Below, piece after piece: positions 1 to 7,454 of a stretch of 22,569 nt of DNA. Numbering within the stretch: position 1 is the stretch's first letter; each line of letters begins with the position of its first letter. The notes under the pieces were generated by a model that saw nothing but the letters and a program-made list of their open reading frames with translations, did no database searches and was not told where the DNA came from. This DNA comes from JAVBMP01 sp031552315 (lineage in GTDB: Bacteria > Desulfobacterota > Desulfovibrionia > Desulfovibrionales > Desulfovibrionaceae). A program made the translations under genes and the position numbers. The DNA lies in the NCBI GenBank assembly GCA_031552315.1, contig JAVBMP010000138.1:1-22569 (forward strand). The letters run 5' to 3'.

Positions 1-1
1 T

Positions 2-616
2 TTAAAAAAAACTCTGAAGGCCTCCGAGCAAGAGCGCGAGGACATTGCGGACAGTAGAGAAAAATGGGCGAATCTTCAAAAAATTATTCCCGCAAAACGG
101 CTTGTTTTTCTTGATGAATCCAGCGCAAAGACCAATATGACGCGTTTGCGCGGTCGTTCATACAAAGGAACACGTTGCCATGCAAAAGCGCCTGGCGGCC
201 ACTGGAAGACGCTAACAATGCTTTCATCTATTCGGCTTGATGGAAGCACCGAGTGTCTCGTGGTTGATGGGCCAATGGATAAAGCCATGTTTTTGGAGTA
301 CATAAAGCAATGTTTGTGTCCGACATTGCTCCAGGGCGATATTGTAATTATGGACAATCTGTCTGCCCATAAAAATCCTGCGGTGGCCGAGCACATCAAA
401 AAATGCGGTGCGGAATTTCTATATTTGCCTCCATACAGTCCAGACCTTAATCCTATCGAAAATCTGTGGAGCAAAGTCAAGCAGTTGCTGCGCGGCATGG
501 AAATGCACACCTATGAGGCCTTGGAGAAAGGCATCGCCAGCGCACTTGATATGGTTTGCGCGAGCGATGCCCATGGGTGGTTTAAAAATTGTGGATATGA
601 ACTATTTCAAGAGTAA
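2..616 (+). CDS. IS630-family transposase, 3' part (cut by window start)
   Basis: The frame is open from the window edge, so the true start lies outside. This is the DDE catalytic half of an IS630/Tc1-mariner type transposase, which cuts and joins the element's DNA ends. The three acidic blocks are visible: VFLDES (Asp codon at 113), VIMDNLSAHK near 350, and PDLNPIENLW near 450 with the final acidic residue. The C-terminus (HGWFKNCGY) is also typical of the family. An ATG at 137 lies after the first catalytic Asp and so cannot be the start. A run of eight A at 4-11 sits where many IS630 elements shift frame between an HTH orfA and the DDE orfB. Terminal repeats were not identified. Family assignment is confident; completeness cannot be judged. 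Confidence 0.9.
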   Translation, partial: LKKTLKASEQEREDIADSREKWANLQKIIPAKRLVFLDESSAKTNMTRLRGRSYKGTRCHAKAPGGHWKTLTMLSSIRLDGSTECLVVDGPMDKAMFLEYIKQCLCPTLLQGDIVIMDNLSAHKNPAVAEHIKKCGAEFLYLPPYSPDLNPIENLWSKVKQLLRGMEMHTYEALEKGIASALDMVCASDAHGWFKNCGYELFQE

Positions 617-675
617 AATGCTCTAAATGTAGAAGAAAAATTAAAACAGGCGGTGGCTTTGTTAAACCTCCGCTC

Positions 676-715
676 AAGAAAAACCCAGCCGAAATGTGAA
701 AACATTTCGGCTGGG
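676..715 (-). terminator. Rho-independent terminator of the KAP operon
   Basis: A perfect 14-bp stem (684-697 with 702-715) closes a GAAA-type loop. On the minus strand it is followed by a T-rich tract (676-683). It lies just past the last leftward reading frame and faces the converging IS630 gene, so it most likely ends the leftward operon. Confidence 0.85.
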
Positions 716-730
716 AGCGGATGTTAACTT

Positions 731-1060
731 TTATTTGACAATCCAGTTCATTTTGTCAGATATCTCTACAGTGTAGTAGGCTTTACCGCTTTTGTCGGCG
801 TAGCAAACCTGCACATAGATGCCGTAAATTTTAAGAAAGTTCTTTTCCAGATTTCCAATATGGGGTGCCGCCATGAATGGAAATATCTTTTTCGCCCTTG
901 GACATCGGTATAATGCACGCTTCAGATATGCGCTTTTCTTCCGGCAGGTGCTTGATGGCGATGTTGCCGGACTGGCCTTTTTACCTTCCACTTTGTCCAA
1001 AAATTCCAGGCGCAGGCAGGTGAACTTTTCTTGAAATTCCTTTTTCGATATTTTATTTTT
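731..1060 (-). pseudogene. Frame-broken third copy of the duplicated-domain small protein
   Basis: The C-terminal stretch GNLEKNFLKIYGIYVQV matches the second half-domain of the upstream 98-aa protein (GNVEKQFMDTLGIKVQI). Reading upstream, the same frame also gives EFQEKFTCLRLEF, matching the first half-domain, but the segment between fits the family only in another frame (KGEKDISIHGGT). Restoring one A in the A5 run near 980 and removing one C from the C4 run near 865 gives a continuous protein aligning end to end with its neighbour. No ATG, GTG or TTG lies between the in-frame stop at 1061-1063 and the first conserved block. I read this as a decayed gene, or one hit by homopolymer sequencing errors. 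A TTG at 1000 opens an 89-aa frame that begins inside the domain and is not credible as a start. Confidence 0.6.
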
Positions 1061-1103
1061 TTATTGCCGCTAACAGTTATATCTGTAGCCGTGCCACCAC
1101 GCG

Positions 1104-1400
1104 CTATTTTCTTTGCGCGGCCAAGGTTTCATCGTTATTGGCAAGGCCGCCGGCTGCATTTTCTATTTGAACTTTTATGCCCAAGGTGTCCATGAACTGT
1201 TTTTCAACATTGCCCACCTTGGTGTTGCCGTGTACTTCAAAATCGCCGCCTTTTGCGCCTTCAGCCCGTATGCTGGCCAGGGTTGCGTCGTCATCGGCGA
1301 ATTTGGCGCCGTAGTAAACGCGAATGCTCACACCAAATTCTTTTTTGAATTCTTCCTTGAGTTTTTTTACCTTGTTACGTCCATCAACTTTAAGAGCCAT
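1104..1400 (-). CDS. Small duplicated-domain protein of the KAP operon (98 aa)
   Basis: I do not recognise a characterised function. The protein is two copies of one motif of about 37 residues: KVKKLKEEFKKEFGVSIRVY then FADDDATLASIR, and KVGNVEKQFMDTLGIKVQI then LANNDETLAAQR. Each copy looks like an amphipathic helix, a G-[VI]-x-[IV] beta strand and an acidic D/N-D-x-TLA turn. It has no signal peptide or membrane segment, so it is probably cytosolic. The ATG is preceded by AGAGGT at a normal distance. It is third in the leftward operon, 86 bp after the 121-aa paralogue. Similar small proteins occur in other gut bacteria as hypothetical proteins, as far as I recall. A binding or adaptor role for the KAP NTPase is inference only. 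Confidence 0.8.
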   Translation of the reverse strand: MALKVDGRNKVKKLKEEFKKEFGVSIRVYYGAKFADDDATLASIRAEGAKGGDFEVHGNTKVGNVEKQFMDTLGIKVQIENAAGGLANNDETLAAQRK

Positions 1401-1486
1401 AATGTCTACCTCTTTTAATTCTACGGTAATAGGTTGTTTTTTACTGCTACAAATATCTGCCTGTTAAATTGCTGCTGGAACCTCGT

Positions 1487-1852
1487 TTATTTGGCCAAGC
1501 CAGCCACGTCTTTCAGGCGGGCGGAATTAGGCGCGAAGGTGTTACCATCCGGCAGCATTATTTGCACGCCAAGGCCCATACGGTCTGCGAAGGCTTTTTC
1601 AACTTCATCCACACTGTGGCTTTTGCGTATGGTGATGCTGGTAATTTTCATATTCGGCGGGCAATTGCTGGCCAGGGTGGACTTGGCATCGGCCGGGCGG
1701 GAGCCTTTGCCGGTGTTTATTTTGCCTTCCGCTGTGGGCTTGTACACGCGAATTTTGGTGCCGAAAGATTCCTCAAACTGTTTTTGCATGGTGCCCACCT
1801 GCATTTGACCAGATACTTCAATGTCCTTAAACCCCAGTAATGCTTTGAACAT
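1487..1852 (-). CDS. Small duplicated-domain protein of the KAP operon (121 aa)
   Basis: This is a longer, diverged paralogue of the 98-aa protein downstream. Its first half-domain reads MQVGTMQKQFEESFGTKIRVY and ends ADAKSTLAS, with an insert of about ten Gly/Lys-rich residues. The second reads HSVDEVEKAFADRMGLGVQI and ends NSARLKDV. No catalytic motif, signal peptide or membrane helix is visible. The start is well supported by AAGGAGA six bases before the ATG. It begins 17 bp after the KAP NTPase stop codon, so the two are surely co-transcribed and probably act together. Function unknown. Confidence 0.82.
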   Translation of the reverse strand: MFKALLGFKDIEVSGQMQVGTMQKQFEESFGTKIRVYKPTAEGKINTGKGSRPADAKSTLASNCPPNMKITSITIRKSHSVDEVEKAFADRMGLGVQIMLPDGNTFAPNSARLKDVAGLAK

Positions 1853-1869
1853 ATTGCTTCTCCTTGTTA

Positions 1870-3672
1870 TTAAAGTGCTTCAGCAGGCAGTTTGTCTTCA
1901 GAAATTTCTTTGAAGCGTTTTGCCAGAACCGTGAAAAAATCTTCCGGCAGACCGTCTGGCACGCCTACTTGCGAGTTGGTTACGGTGAAATATGGTTTGC
2001 CACCGGGGTGTATAACGCAAAACTTTTTGCGCGGGTCTATGTGCAACAGCTTGCGTTCACTGGACTTGTTGTTGGTTACAATTATGCCGATGCGCCCGCC
2101 TGGGGTCATGTCTGTGCGTATGGTCGCGCCGTAGCGGCGCACAAGCTCGTCCACCACTTCACGAATGACGGTGAGAATGGAATCCGGTATGTCACGCTGG
2201 CGTTGCTGGGTGGCGTAATCTTCAAAGGATGAAAGTTTTACCCGCTCTCTGCTTTTTTTGGCATTTTCATTGCTGGAAACCGTGGTTACGGCGGCAAAGC
2301 TGAGTAGGCGTTCAATTTCTTCCGCAAAATTTTCTTTGCCGACAATTGCTGCGATAAGGTTGAACAGGCGGGAAATGGAATAGGCCCGGGTGGAAAGATA
2401 AGAATTGTGCTGGCAGCCGCGATAAAGCACCTGTTCCCATTCTTCATCGAATTCTTCTGTTTCGGCAATGGCTTCCAGCACGGAATTGTCCAGTCCGGCC
2501 ATACGGAAGCGCTTGGCGGTTTTTTCATTCCAGCTTTTGAAATCCGGTTCAACCAGCAGCATGTCATAAATACTGGGGTAGGCTATCTGTATGCACACAA
2601 AGCCGAAGTTCAGCAGTTTTTCTTGCGGGTTAAGCGGAGAACCGTCCCCGGTAACGTCATACATTATTTGGATGAGTGAAAGGCTGTTGATAAGGCGCTT
2701 TACAGAACGCGGGTTGGTGCCGGTGGAAAGCAGGGCCATTTCAGAAATGGTATCCAGAATGTTGCTTTCATGATTCGTCACTGGCAGGGCAAGTTCTTCC
2801 GCGCTATAATAGCTTATGTTCACCAAAGAGCTGGCCAGGTAGTTATCTATGTTATAACTGCTTACAGGCATGGTGAAGGGAAGCTGAATTATTTTATCAA
2901 AGAACGAACGGAATTCCCGCTCATTTTTTTCCGTAAGCGGGCCAAATTTGGGCACCAGGCCCTTTACCACTACGTCATAGTCTATTGCCAGAATGAAGAT
3001 GCAATTTTCCACCTCGAAAAGATTTTTCAACAGCTCCAAAATTTGCACGGCCACCGGCGGGTCAAGGCGATCAAGATCGTCTATGAAAAATATGAATCCG
3101 CGAGTGTTGTTGCCTGCTTTATGGTCTTCTTCCAAACATTTGGCAATGGCGTCTGTAAGGGCCTTGCGGAAGGCCGCCGGGCCGGAAGAGGCGTCGTCGC
3201 CGGAACCCAAAAGGTCATCCACCAGGGCGTCATCCACCCCGGCGGTGGATACCGCCGCCTTGGCCCCGGCCTTGGCTATTTTGCCGAACATGCTGCCCAC
3301 CTTGCTTATGGCGGAATTCAGTTTGCTCTGATGTTTGGTTCGTATTATATCAAGTACTTCAGAAGTTACGCCTTGCATGACACTAAGCAGGGTATCTTCC
3401 GGAGATTTCATAAGCGAATATTGCCAGGTATTTATCCATATTCCGTAATAAGGTTTGTTGCTGGAGGCTTCTTCCGGTTGCTGGCAAAGCTGGTGCTGTA
3501 CCTGATTCATCAAAGAAGTTTTGCCGCTGCCCCATTCACCCTGAATAGCCAGGGTTGTAGGCATTTGGGCCACGGTTATGAACTTTACCAGGGCAGAAAC
3601 ATAGCGGTCTACACCCAAAAGATCCGCGCTGCCTGCCGGGCGCGGGATATCAATGACGTTGGAATGAAGCAT
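1870..3672 (-). CDS. KAP-family P-loop NTPase (600 aa)
   Basis: This is a KAP-type P-loop ATPase: Walker A GEWGSGKTS at residues 45-53, Walker B FIFFIDDLDRLDP at 193-205, followed by the family's LELLKNLFEVENCIFILAID block. KAP NTPases are often membrane-linked and several, such as PifA of plasmid F, act in phage exclusion. A weakly hydrophobic Ala/Gly-rich stretch (about 120-147) lies between the Walker motifs where other members have membrane helices, but it is not a convincing transmembrane segment. The C-terminal 100 residues look like a separate beta-rich domain that I do not recognise. I chose the ATG at 3672 because it has AGGAG six bases upstream and precedes the conserved N-terminus; the frame stays open further but the extension looks non-coding. 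First gene of the leftward operon. Confidence 0.9.
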   Translation of the reverse strand: MLHSNVIDIPRPAGSADLLGVDRYVSALVKFITVAQMPTTLAIQGEWGSGKTSLMNQVQHQLCQQPEEASSNKPYYGIWINTWQYSLMKSPEDTLLSVMQGVTSEVLDIIRTKHQSKLNSAISKVGSMFGKIAKAGAKAAVSTAGVDDALVDDLLGSGDDASSGPAAFRKALTDAIAKCLEEDHKAGNNTRGFIFFIDDLDRLDPPVAVQILELLKNLFEVENCIFILAIDYDVVVKGLVPKFGPLTEKNEREFRSFFDKIIQLPFTMPVSSYNIDNYLASSLVNISYYSAEELALPVTNHESNILDTISEMALLSTGTNPRSVKRLINSLSLIQIMYDVTGDGSPLNPQEKLLNFGFVCIQIAYPSIYDMLLVEPDFKSWNEKTAKRFRMAGLDNSVLEAIAETEEFDEEWEQVLYRGCQHNSYLSTRAYSISRLFNLIAAIVGKENFAEEIERLLSFAAVTTVSSNENAKKSRERVKLSSFEDYATQQRQRDIPDSILTVIREVVDELVRRYGATIRTDMTPGGRIGIIVTNNKSSERKLLHIDPRKKFCVIHPGGKPYFTVTNSQVGVPDGLPEDFFTVLAKRFKEISEDKLPAEAL

Positions 3673-3847
3673 GGGCACTCCTGTATAAAAACTTGTTTTA
3701 AATATACGTATACGCGTGTAAGCAAAAATACTGGAGCCAAATGGTAAATACTGTATGTTTATTTGCAAGCGTATGTGTATGCTATATAATTGCAATATGG
3801 TTTTAGTATAATATTTAGAATCTATCAAAAAAATGTTGCTATGTAAA
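3673..3847. other. AT-rich upstream region of the KAP operon
   Basis: No gene is visible. It should hold the leftward promoter of the KAP operon, but no -35/-10 pair with good spacing stood out. A 10-bp palindrome TATACGTATA lies at 3703-3712, about 30 bp before the start codon, and could be an operator. Confidence 0.4.
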
Positions 3848-3865
3848 GTCCATGGCTACCGCATC

Positions 3866-4993
3866 TTAATTTGTGCTAACAAAGTATTGTTCCATGAATT
3901 TCCAGTTCAGCCTGATTTTCACTCTTGCGCGTTTTACGGTCATTTTATCCGGTAGGCGCATCTTTACAAGACTGAAGGCCAGTCGGCGAATCAGGGCGAG
4001 ATTTTCTGGGGCATGGTCTTTGCGTATGCGGGAGGCGTCCTCGCCGTAGACAACATCAAGCCGCCAGTGCAAAGAATTTTCTATGCTCCAGTGGGTGCGC
4101 ACCGCGTTGGCTATTTGGGCGGCATCGCAAGGAAGGCTGGAGATAAAGTAGCGTGTCCGCTCTTCAATTTTTCCTTTTATTTCACGCTTTGATTCAATGC
4201 GGGCCACTGTTTTGAGATTTTTAAACTGCCCGGCAACGTGGTCAAGATGTTTTTCGACATCCAGGCAAGTGCAGACGCGGGTTTCAATACGGCCATGGCC
4301 TTTTTCTACGGATTTAAAGGTGTCCTGGTTGAAAATGTTTTGCTTTTCCGCGAGGTTGAAAAAATATTGCACCTCACTGTACAGGCTCGGCTGATTTTTC
4401 TTTAATGAAATCACATAGTCAGCCTTGTTATCTTCGCAAATTTGACGGGTTATTTCAGGGTTGCAGGCGATAGCATCGATGGTAACTATGCCTTTTTTTA
4501 TTTCAAGTAATTTAAATAGTTCTGCAATTTGCGCAAGCTCATGGCCACGCCCTTCACGACTTACCTCGCCAAGGCATAGGCTGTGTTCTTCAACCCAGGC
4601 GCTTACCATGTGCAGCGCGCCTTTGCCGCTTGCCGAATCAAAAGAGCCACGCAGAGTTTTTCCATCAATTGCAACGATTTTTCCTTCGATATTTTTATTC
4701 AGTTCCGCCGACCATCTGGTAAGCACTTGATTTAATTCCTTGGGATTTATGCGCGAAAAAACACGGTAAAAAGTGTCATGCGAAGGAATGCCGTTCGGCA
4801 GCTCAAGAAACTCTTTTAGCCATTCCTCCTTTTCTTCCGCAAAAGCCTCTATTTCTTCCCATCCATCAAATCCACAGATAAGAGAACACAGCGTAATCAC
4901 AATAATATCAACAAGATTATGCTTTTTTGTCCTGTTTATCCTGGGGTCTTGTATGACCATAAAGGCATCGCGCAAAGAAATGACGGTATCCAT
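3866..4993 (-). CDS. ISAs1-family transposase (375 aa)
   Basis: This is a full-length DDE transposase of the ISAs1 (H-repeat associated) family. The catalytic residues fall in the expected blocks: AIDGKTLRGS (Asp110), VTIDAIACN (Asp173) and HWSIENSLHWRLDVVYGED (Glu305). The N-terminus has the family's short DPR(I/R)xxxKxHxLxDI motif. The start ATG at 4993 follows CAGGAGG at normal spacing. The ribosome site forms the 3' arm of a perfect hairpin (4999-5021). No frameshift or stop interrupts the frame, so it could be active. Confidence 0.95.
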   Translation of the reverse strand: MDTVISLRDAFMVIQDPRINRTKKHNLVDIIVITLCSLICGFDGWEEIEAFAEEKEEWLKEFLELPNGIPSHDTFYRVFSRINPKELNQVLTRWSAELNKNIEGKIVAIDGKTLRGSFDSASGKGALHMVSAWVEEHSLCLGEVSREGRGHELAQIAELFKLLEIKKGIVTIDAIACNPEITRQICEDNKADYVISLKKNQPSLYSEVQYFFNLAEKQNIFNQDTFKSVEKGHGRIETRVCTCLDVEKHLDHVAGQFKNLKTVARIESKREIKGKIEERTRYFISSLPCDAAQIANAVRTHWSIENSLHWRLDVVYGEDASRIRKDHAPENLALIRRLAFSLVKMRLPDKMTVKRARVKIRLNWKFMEQYFVSTN

Positions 4994-4998
4994 ATCGC

Positions 4999-5021
4999 CT
5001 CCTGAAATGCTTTTTCAGGAG
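4999..5021 (-). promoter_or_regulatory. Hairpin sequestering the transposase ribosome-binding site
   Basis: A perfect 9-bp stem (CTCCTGAAA with TTTCAGGAG, five-base loop) places the AGGAG of the transposase ribosome site in its 3' arm, five bases before the ATG. Several insertion sequences are known to block translation of read-through transcripts in this way; applying that here is inference. Confidence 0.6.
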
Positions 5022-5209
5022 TATATCATTTTTTGCTAAAAAGTAAATATATCAACAAGTTGACTGTAGTTAATCTTGGCGTACATGAGTTGATTTGTCA
5101 AAAATGAAAATGCTTGTTGCGTCCGACAGGGTAAACATCATTTTTTTGAGAAGAGCGCGTTATTTGACGCGGTAGCCCTGGGCATTGCTGACACATATCA
5201 AGTTCATGG

Positions 5210-5366
5210 AGTTTAGCAGGATTTGTTTGGGCAGGCAACTACAACAGCAGACAGTTTGAATAAAATATTTTTTCGAGTTTAGCAGGATTTGTTTGGGCAG
5301 GCAACTACAACGGCGTCACAAACATGCGCAACGTCAATACAAGTTTAGCAGGATTTGTTTGGGCAG
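5210..5366. CRISPR. Orphan CRISPR array remnant, three repeats and two spacers
   Basis: Two identical 36-nt repeats (5210-5245, 5276-5311) and a third truncated after 25 nt (5342-5366) are separated by two unrelated 30-nt spacers (5246-5275, 5312-5341), giving an exact 66-nt period. The repeat begins AGTTTAGCAGGATTTG and ends GCAACTACAAC; the reverse strand begins GTTGTAGTTGCC, resembling type II-C repeats such as that of Neisseria, but the type is not proven. No cas gene or clear tracrRNA anti-repeat lies in the window. The 28 bases between the insertion-sequence end and the first repeat are close to one spacer length, so the element may have landed inside a longer array. Confidence 0.8.
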
Positions 5367-5574
5367 CTGCGAGTCGCCACCTAACTTGAGAAATCTCATC
5401 AAGCAACTTGAGAAGAACCGTGGCTAGCTTTTTTAAGGGCAGCCCCGGTTTTTTTGTGACTTTACCCTTGCGGCTTCCTTTGTTACAGCCCGCATAGCTT
5501 TGATTAGCGGTACTGACTTATGGCCAGCGCGGGCGTCTTCATTTTACAGTCATTGCGCAATAACCTGATTTATT
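5367..5574. other. Non-coding stretch after the CRISPR remnant
   Basis: No gene was found. The only structure seen is a short direct repeat AACTTGAGAA at 5383-5392 and 5405-5414, and small T-rich runs after GC-rich segments near 5430-5457. A tracrRNA was considered here but no segment complementary to the repeat could be found. Confidence 0.4.
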
Positions 5575-5690
5575 AGAGCAAGTTGTGATTGAAATGAGCG
5601 AATTTCGCCGCAAGGATTTGTCTTTAACTCCTTGCGGCGAAATTGTCGTAGGCGGGCTTTGTCCGCCGTTAAGCGACAATCTCAAAGCGA
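5575..5690. repeat. Structured dispersed intergenic repeat (copy 1)
   Basis: The block starts with AGAGCAAGTTGTGATTGAAA, then a perfect 16-bp inverted repeat (5601-5616 with 5629-5644), then a second hairpin with GGCGG and CCGCC arms nested inside ATTGTCG and CGACAAT. The first part resembles 20717-20751 and the GGGCTTTGTCCGCC core resembles 20608-20621. It lies between the CRISPR remnant and the end of the sigma-54 regulator, so it could also serve as that gene's terminator, although no T-run follows on the minus strand. Confidence 0.55.
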
Positions 5691-5713
5691 AAATTGCCCT
5701 AATTCGCAGCCCG

Positions 5714-7267
5714 TCAAGCCTTCTGCCGCACCCTGGGTATCTTCCCTTTTTTTGCCATGCCTACATTATATTTGCGCAGCTTGCCGCGCAAGGTTCCGGC
5801 GGAAAGGGCCAAAAGCTCACAGGCTCCGCCGGGGCCGTTTATTTTGCCGCCGGTGTGGTCAATTACCCGTTCCAGATACCCGCGCACGTGGTCGTCAAAA
5901 CTCTGCCAGCTGTCCGGGGCTGCCGGTTCCGGCCCGGCGGCCTCGTCGTCCAGGTGCGCCCGCAGCACTGGCGAGGCGCTGTTTTCCATGGACATTATAA
6001 TGCCCTGTTCCAGCACATGTTCCAGTTGCCGCACATTGCCCGGCCATTTTGCGCAGCACAGCCTGTGCAGTTCACTTTTGGGCAATTCCGGCACGGGCAG
6101 GCCCAGTTTTTTGGACTTGCTTTCCAGAAAATACTGGGCCAGCACGGGAATATCCAGCCGCCGCGCGCGCAAGGGCGGCACAGCAAGCGGGAACACGTTC
6201 AGCCGGTAAAAAAGGTCTGTGCGGAACACCCCCTGCTCGCACAATTCCTTGAGGTTGCGGTTGCTTGCGGCAATAACCCGCACATTCACCTTCATTACCC
6301 GGCCGGAACCCACGCGCTGCACTTCCTTGTTGCCCAAAACACGCAACAGCGCGGCCTGGGTGGCCGGAGAAAGTTCCGCTATTTCATCAAGAAAAATCGT
6401 CCCGCCGTCGGCCTGTTCAAAAAAACCGGGGTGGGCGGACGTGGCCCCGGTAAAGGCCCCGCGTTCATGCCCGAACAGTTCGCTTAGCAGCAGGGTCTCT
6501 GTAATCGCGCCGCAGTTTACCGTAATGAATGGCCGGTTCCAGCGGGATGAAAGATCATGAATGCCCCGGGCCACCAATTCCTTGCCGGTGCCGCTTTCAC
6601 CTTGCACAAGCACCGTGGCGTCGGTTGGGGCTACCAGCTCCATACGGCGCAAAAGCGGGCGCATACCCCCGCACATGCGCAAAAGATCCACGGCGGAACC
6701 GCGCTTTTCCTCCAGCCCGGCGGAATCTGCCCCGGCGGCCCAAGCGGCCTGCGGGAAATACAGTTTGCGGAACTCGTCCGCGAAAGCGCGCCCAATATCG
6801 CCGAACATCTTCCGCTCTTCCGCGCTGAAGGCGTCCGCGCTGTCCGCGCCGAACAGCAGGGACGCGCTAAGGTAGTCAACGCGGATCAGCGGCATGATAA
6901 AAACAGATACCACGCCAGGCAGGCATTCGGCTATTTTAAGGCCTTCATTATCTTTTTCCCGTGGTATGTCGGGGTAATAAAAGCCGTTGCCCGTGTTCCG
7001 GTTAAAAACATATTCCCGGTAGGCCGGGGAATAAAGCCAGGCGGTTTCCACCTCCCGGTTAAATTCCGCCCCGCTTTTTTGCACATCGGCCAGCACCAGG
7101 CGCATGTTGGAACTGAAATGTGTAAGCACAATGCTTAGGCGCGTAAGGCGCGATACCTCGGAAAGGCGGCGGTACATCAGCCGGATGGCGCTTTCAATGC
7201 CCAGCTGGTTCATCATGGCGCTGATGATGACGGCAAACTCGCCGTGCAGATTTTCAATTTCCCGCAT
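5714..7267 (-). CDS. Sigma-54-dependent transcriptional activator, GAF-AAA+-Fis (517 aa)
   Basis: This is a bacterial enhancer-binding protein that remodels sigma-54 RNA polymerase using ATP. Residues 1-170 resemble a GAF-type sensor domain. The AAA+ core has Walker A GESGTGKE (223-230), the sigma-54 contact loop GAFTGA (270-275) and Walker B GTIFLDE (289-295). A Fis-type HTH lies at about 460-505 (GGACELLALSAGTLRGKLRK). There is no receiver domain, so it is not a two-component regulator and probably responds to a small ligand. It is divergent from the sulfatase-fold gene at 7455, which has a near-consensus sigma-54 promoter, so that gene is the obvious target. The ATG at 7267 has a modest AAGAGA site. 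A second target among the two paralogues downstream is possible. Confidence 0.93.
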   Translation of the reverse strand: MREIENLHGEFAVIISAMMNQLGIESAIRLMYRRLSEVSRLTRLSIVLTHFSSNMRLVLADVQKSGAEFNREVETAWLYSPAYREYVFNRNTGNGFYYPDIPREKDNEGLKIAECLPGVVSVFIMPLIRVDYLSASLLFGADSADAFSAEERKMFGDIGRAFADEFRKLYFPQAAWAAGADSAGLEEKRGSAVDLLRMCGGMRPLLRRMELVAPTDATVLVQGESGTGKELVARGIHDLSSRWNRPFITVNCGAITETLLLSELFGHERGAFTGATSAHPGFFEQADGGTIFLDEIAELSPATQAALLRVLGNKEVQRVGSGRVMKVNVRVIAASNRNLKELCEQGVFRTDLFYRLNVFPLAVPPLRARRLDIPVLAQYFLESKSKKLGLPVPELPKSELHRLCCAKWPGNVRQLEHVLEQGIIMSMENSASPVLRAHLDDEAAGPEPAAPDSWQSFDDHVRGYLERVIDHTGGKINGPGGACELLALSAGTLRGKLRKYNVGMAKKGKIPRVRQKA

Positions 7268-7278
7268 AAAAAATCTCT

Positions 7279-7328
7279 TTTGACCATTTATTTAAGGTTA
7301 TTCATTCATAAAAAATCATATTTGACCA
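7279..7328. promoter_or_regulatory. Candidate activator-binding sites (two TTTGACCA repeats)
   Basis: TTTGACCA occurs at 7279-7286 and 7321-7328, exactly 42 bp or about four helical turns apart, followed by an inverted TGTCAA near 7353. They lie about 55-100 bp upstream of the -24 element at 7381, the usual place for enhancer-binding protein sites, and next to the start of the activator gene itself. Confidence 0.4.
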
Positions 7329-7379
7329 AAATATAAGCGCCCTTCACGTTTATGTCAACAAATTCAGCGCGATAAATTG

Positions 7380-7395
7380 CGGCACGCTCTATGCA
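7380..7395 (+). promoter_or_regulatory. Sigma-54 promoter of the first sulfatase-fold gene
   Basis: CGGCACGCTCTATGCA has the invariant GG (7381-7382) and GC (7393-7394) with ten bases between, and keeps most of the TGGCACG-N4-TTGCA consensus. Transcription would start near 7405, giving a 50-base leader. The divergent activator gene supports the call. Confidence 0.7.
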
Positions 7396-7454
7396 GTTAT
7401 ACTGGCATGTTGTCTAAAAATATTTGAACAACCTAACTTATTCAGGAGAAAAAG

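Larger units (their letters stand above)
3848..5183 (-). mobile_element. ISAs1-family insertion sequence with terminal inverted repeats
   Basis: The ends at 3848-3865 and 5166-5183 are inverted repeats matching at 15 of 18 positions, with the core GCGGTAGCC(A/C)TGG. They bracket one intact ISAs1 transposase. No convincing target-site duplication was found in the flanking bases, which may mean a later deletion on one side. The left end separates the element from the KAP promoter region, and the right end lies only 26 bp before the CRISPR remnant. Confidence 0.8.

Noticed and set aside
3834..5193. Target-site duplication of the ISAs1 element
   Set aside because: The flanks share only TTGCT at unequal distance from the ends, too short to support.
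5367..5460. tracrRNA next to the CRISPR remnant
   Set aside because: No segment complementary to the repeat was found, only small T-rich runs.
5585..6487. 300-codon rightward frame over the repeat and regulator 3' end
   Set aside because: Starts in the structured repeat and continues antisense to the sigma-54 activator; no ribosome site.
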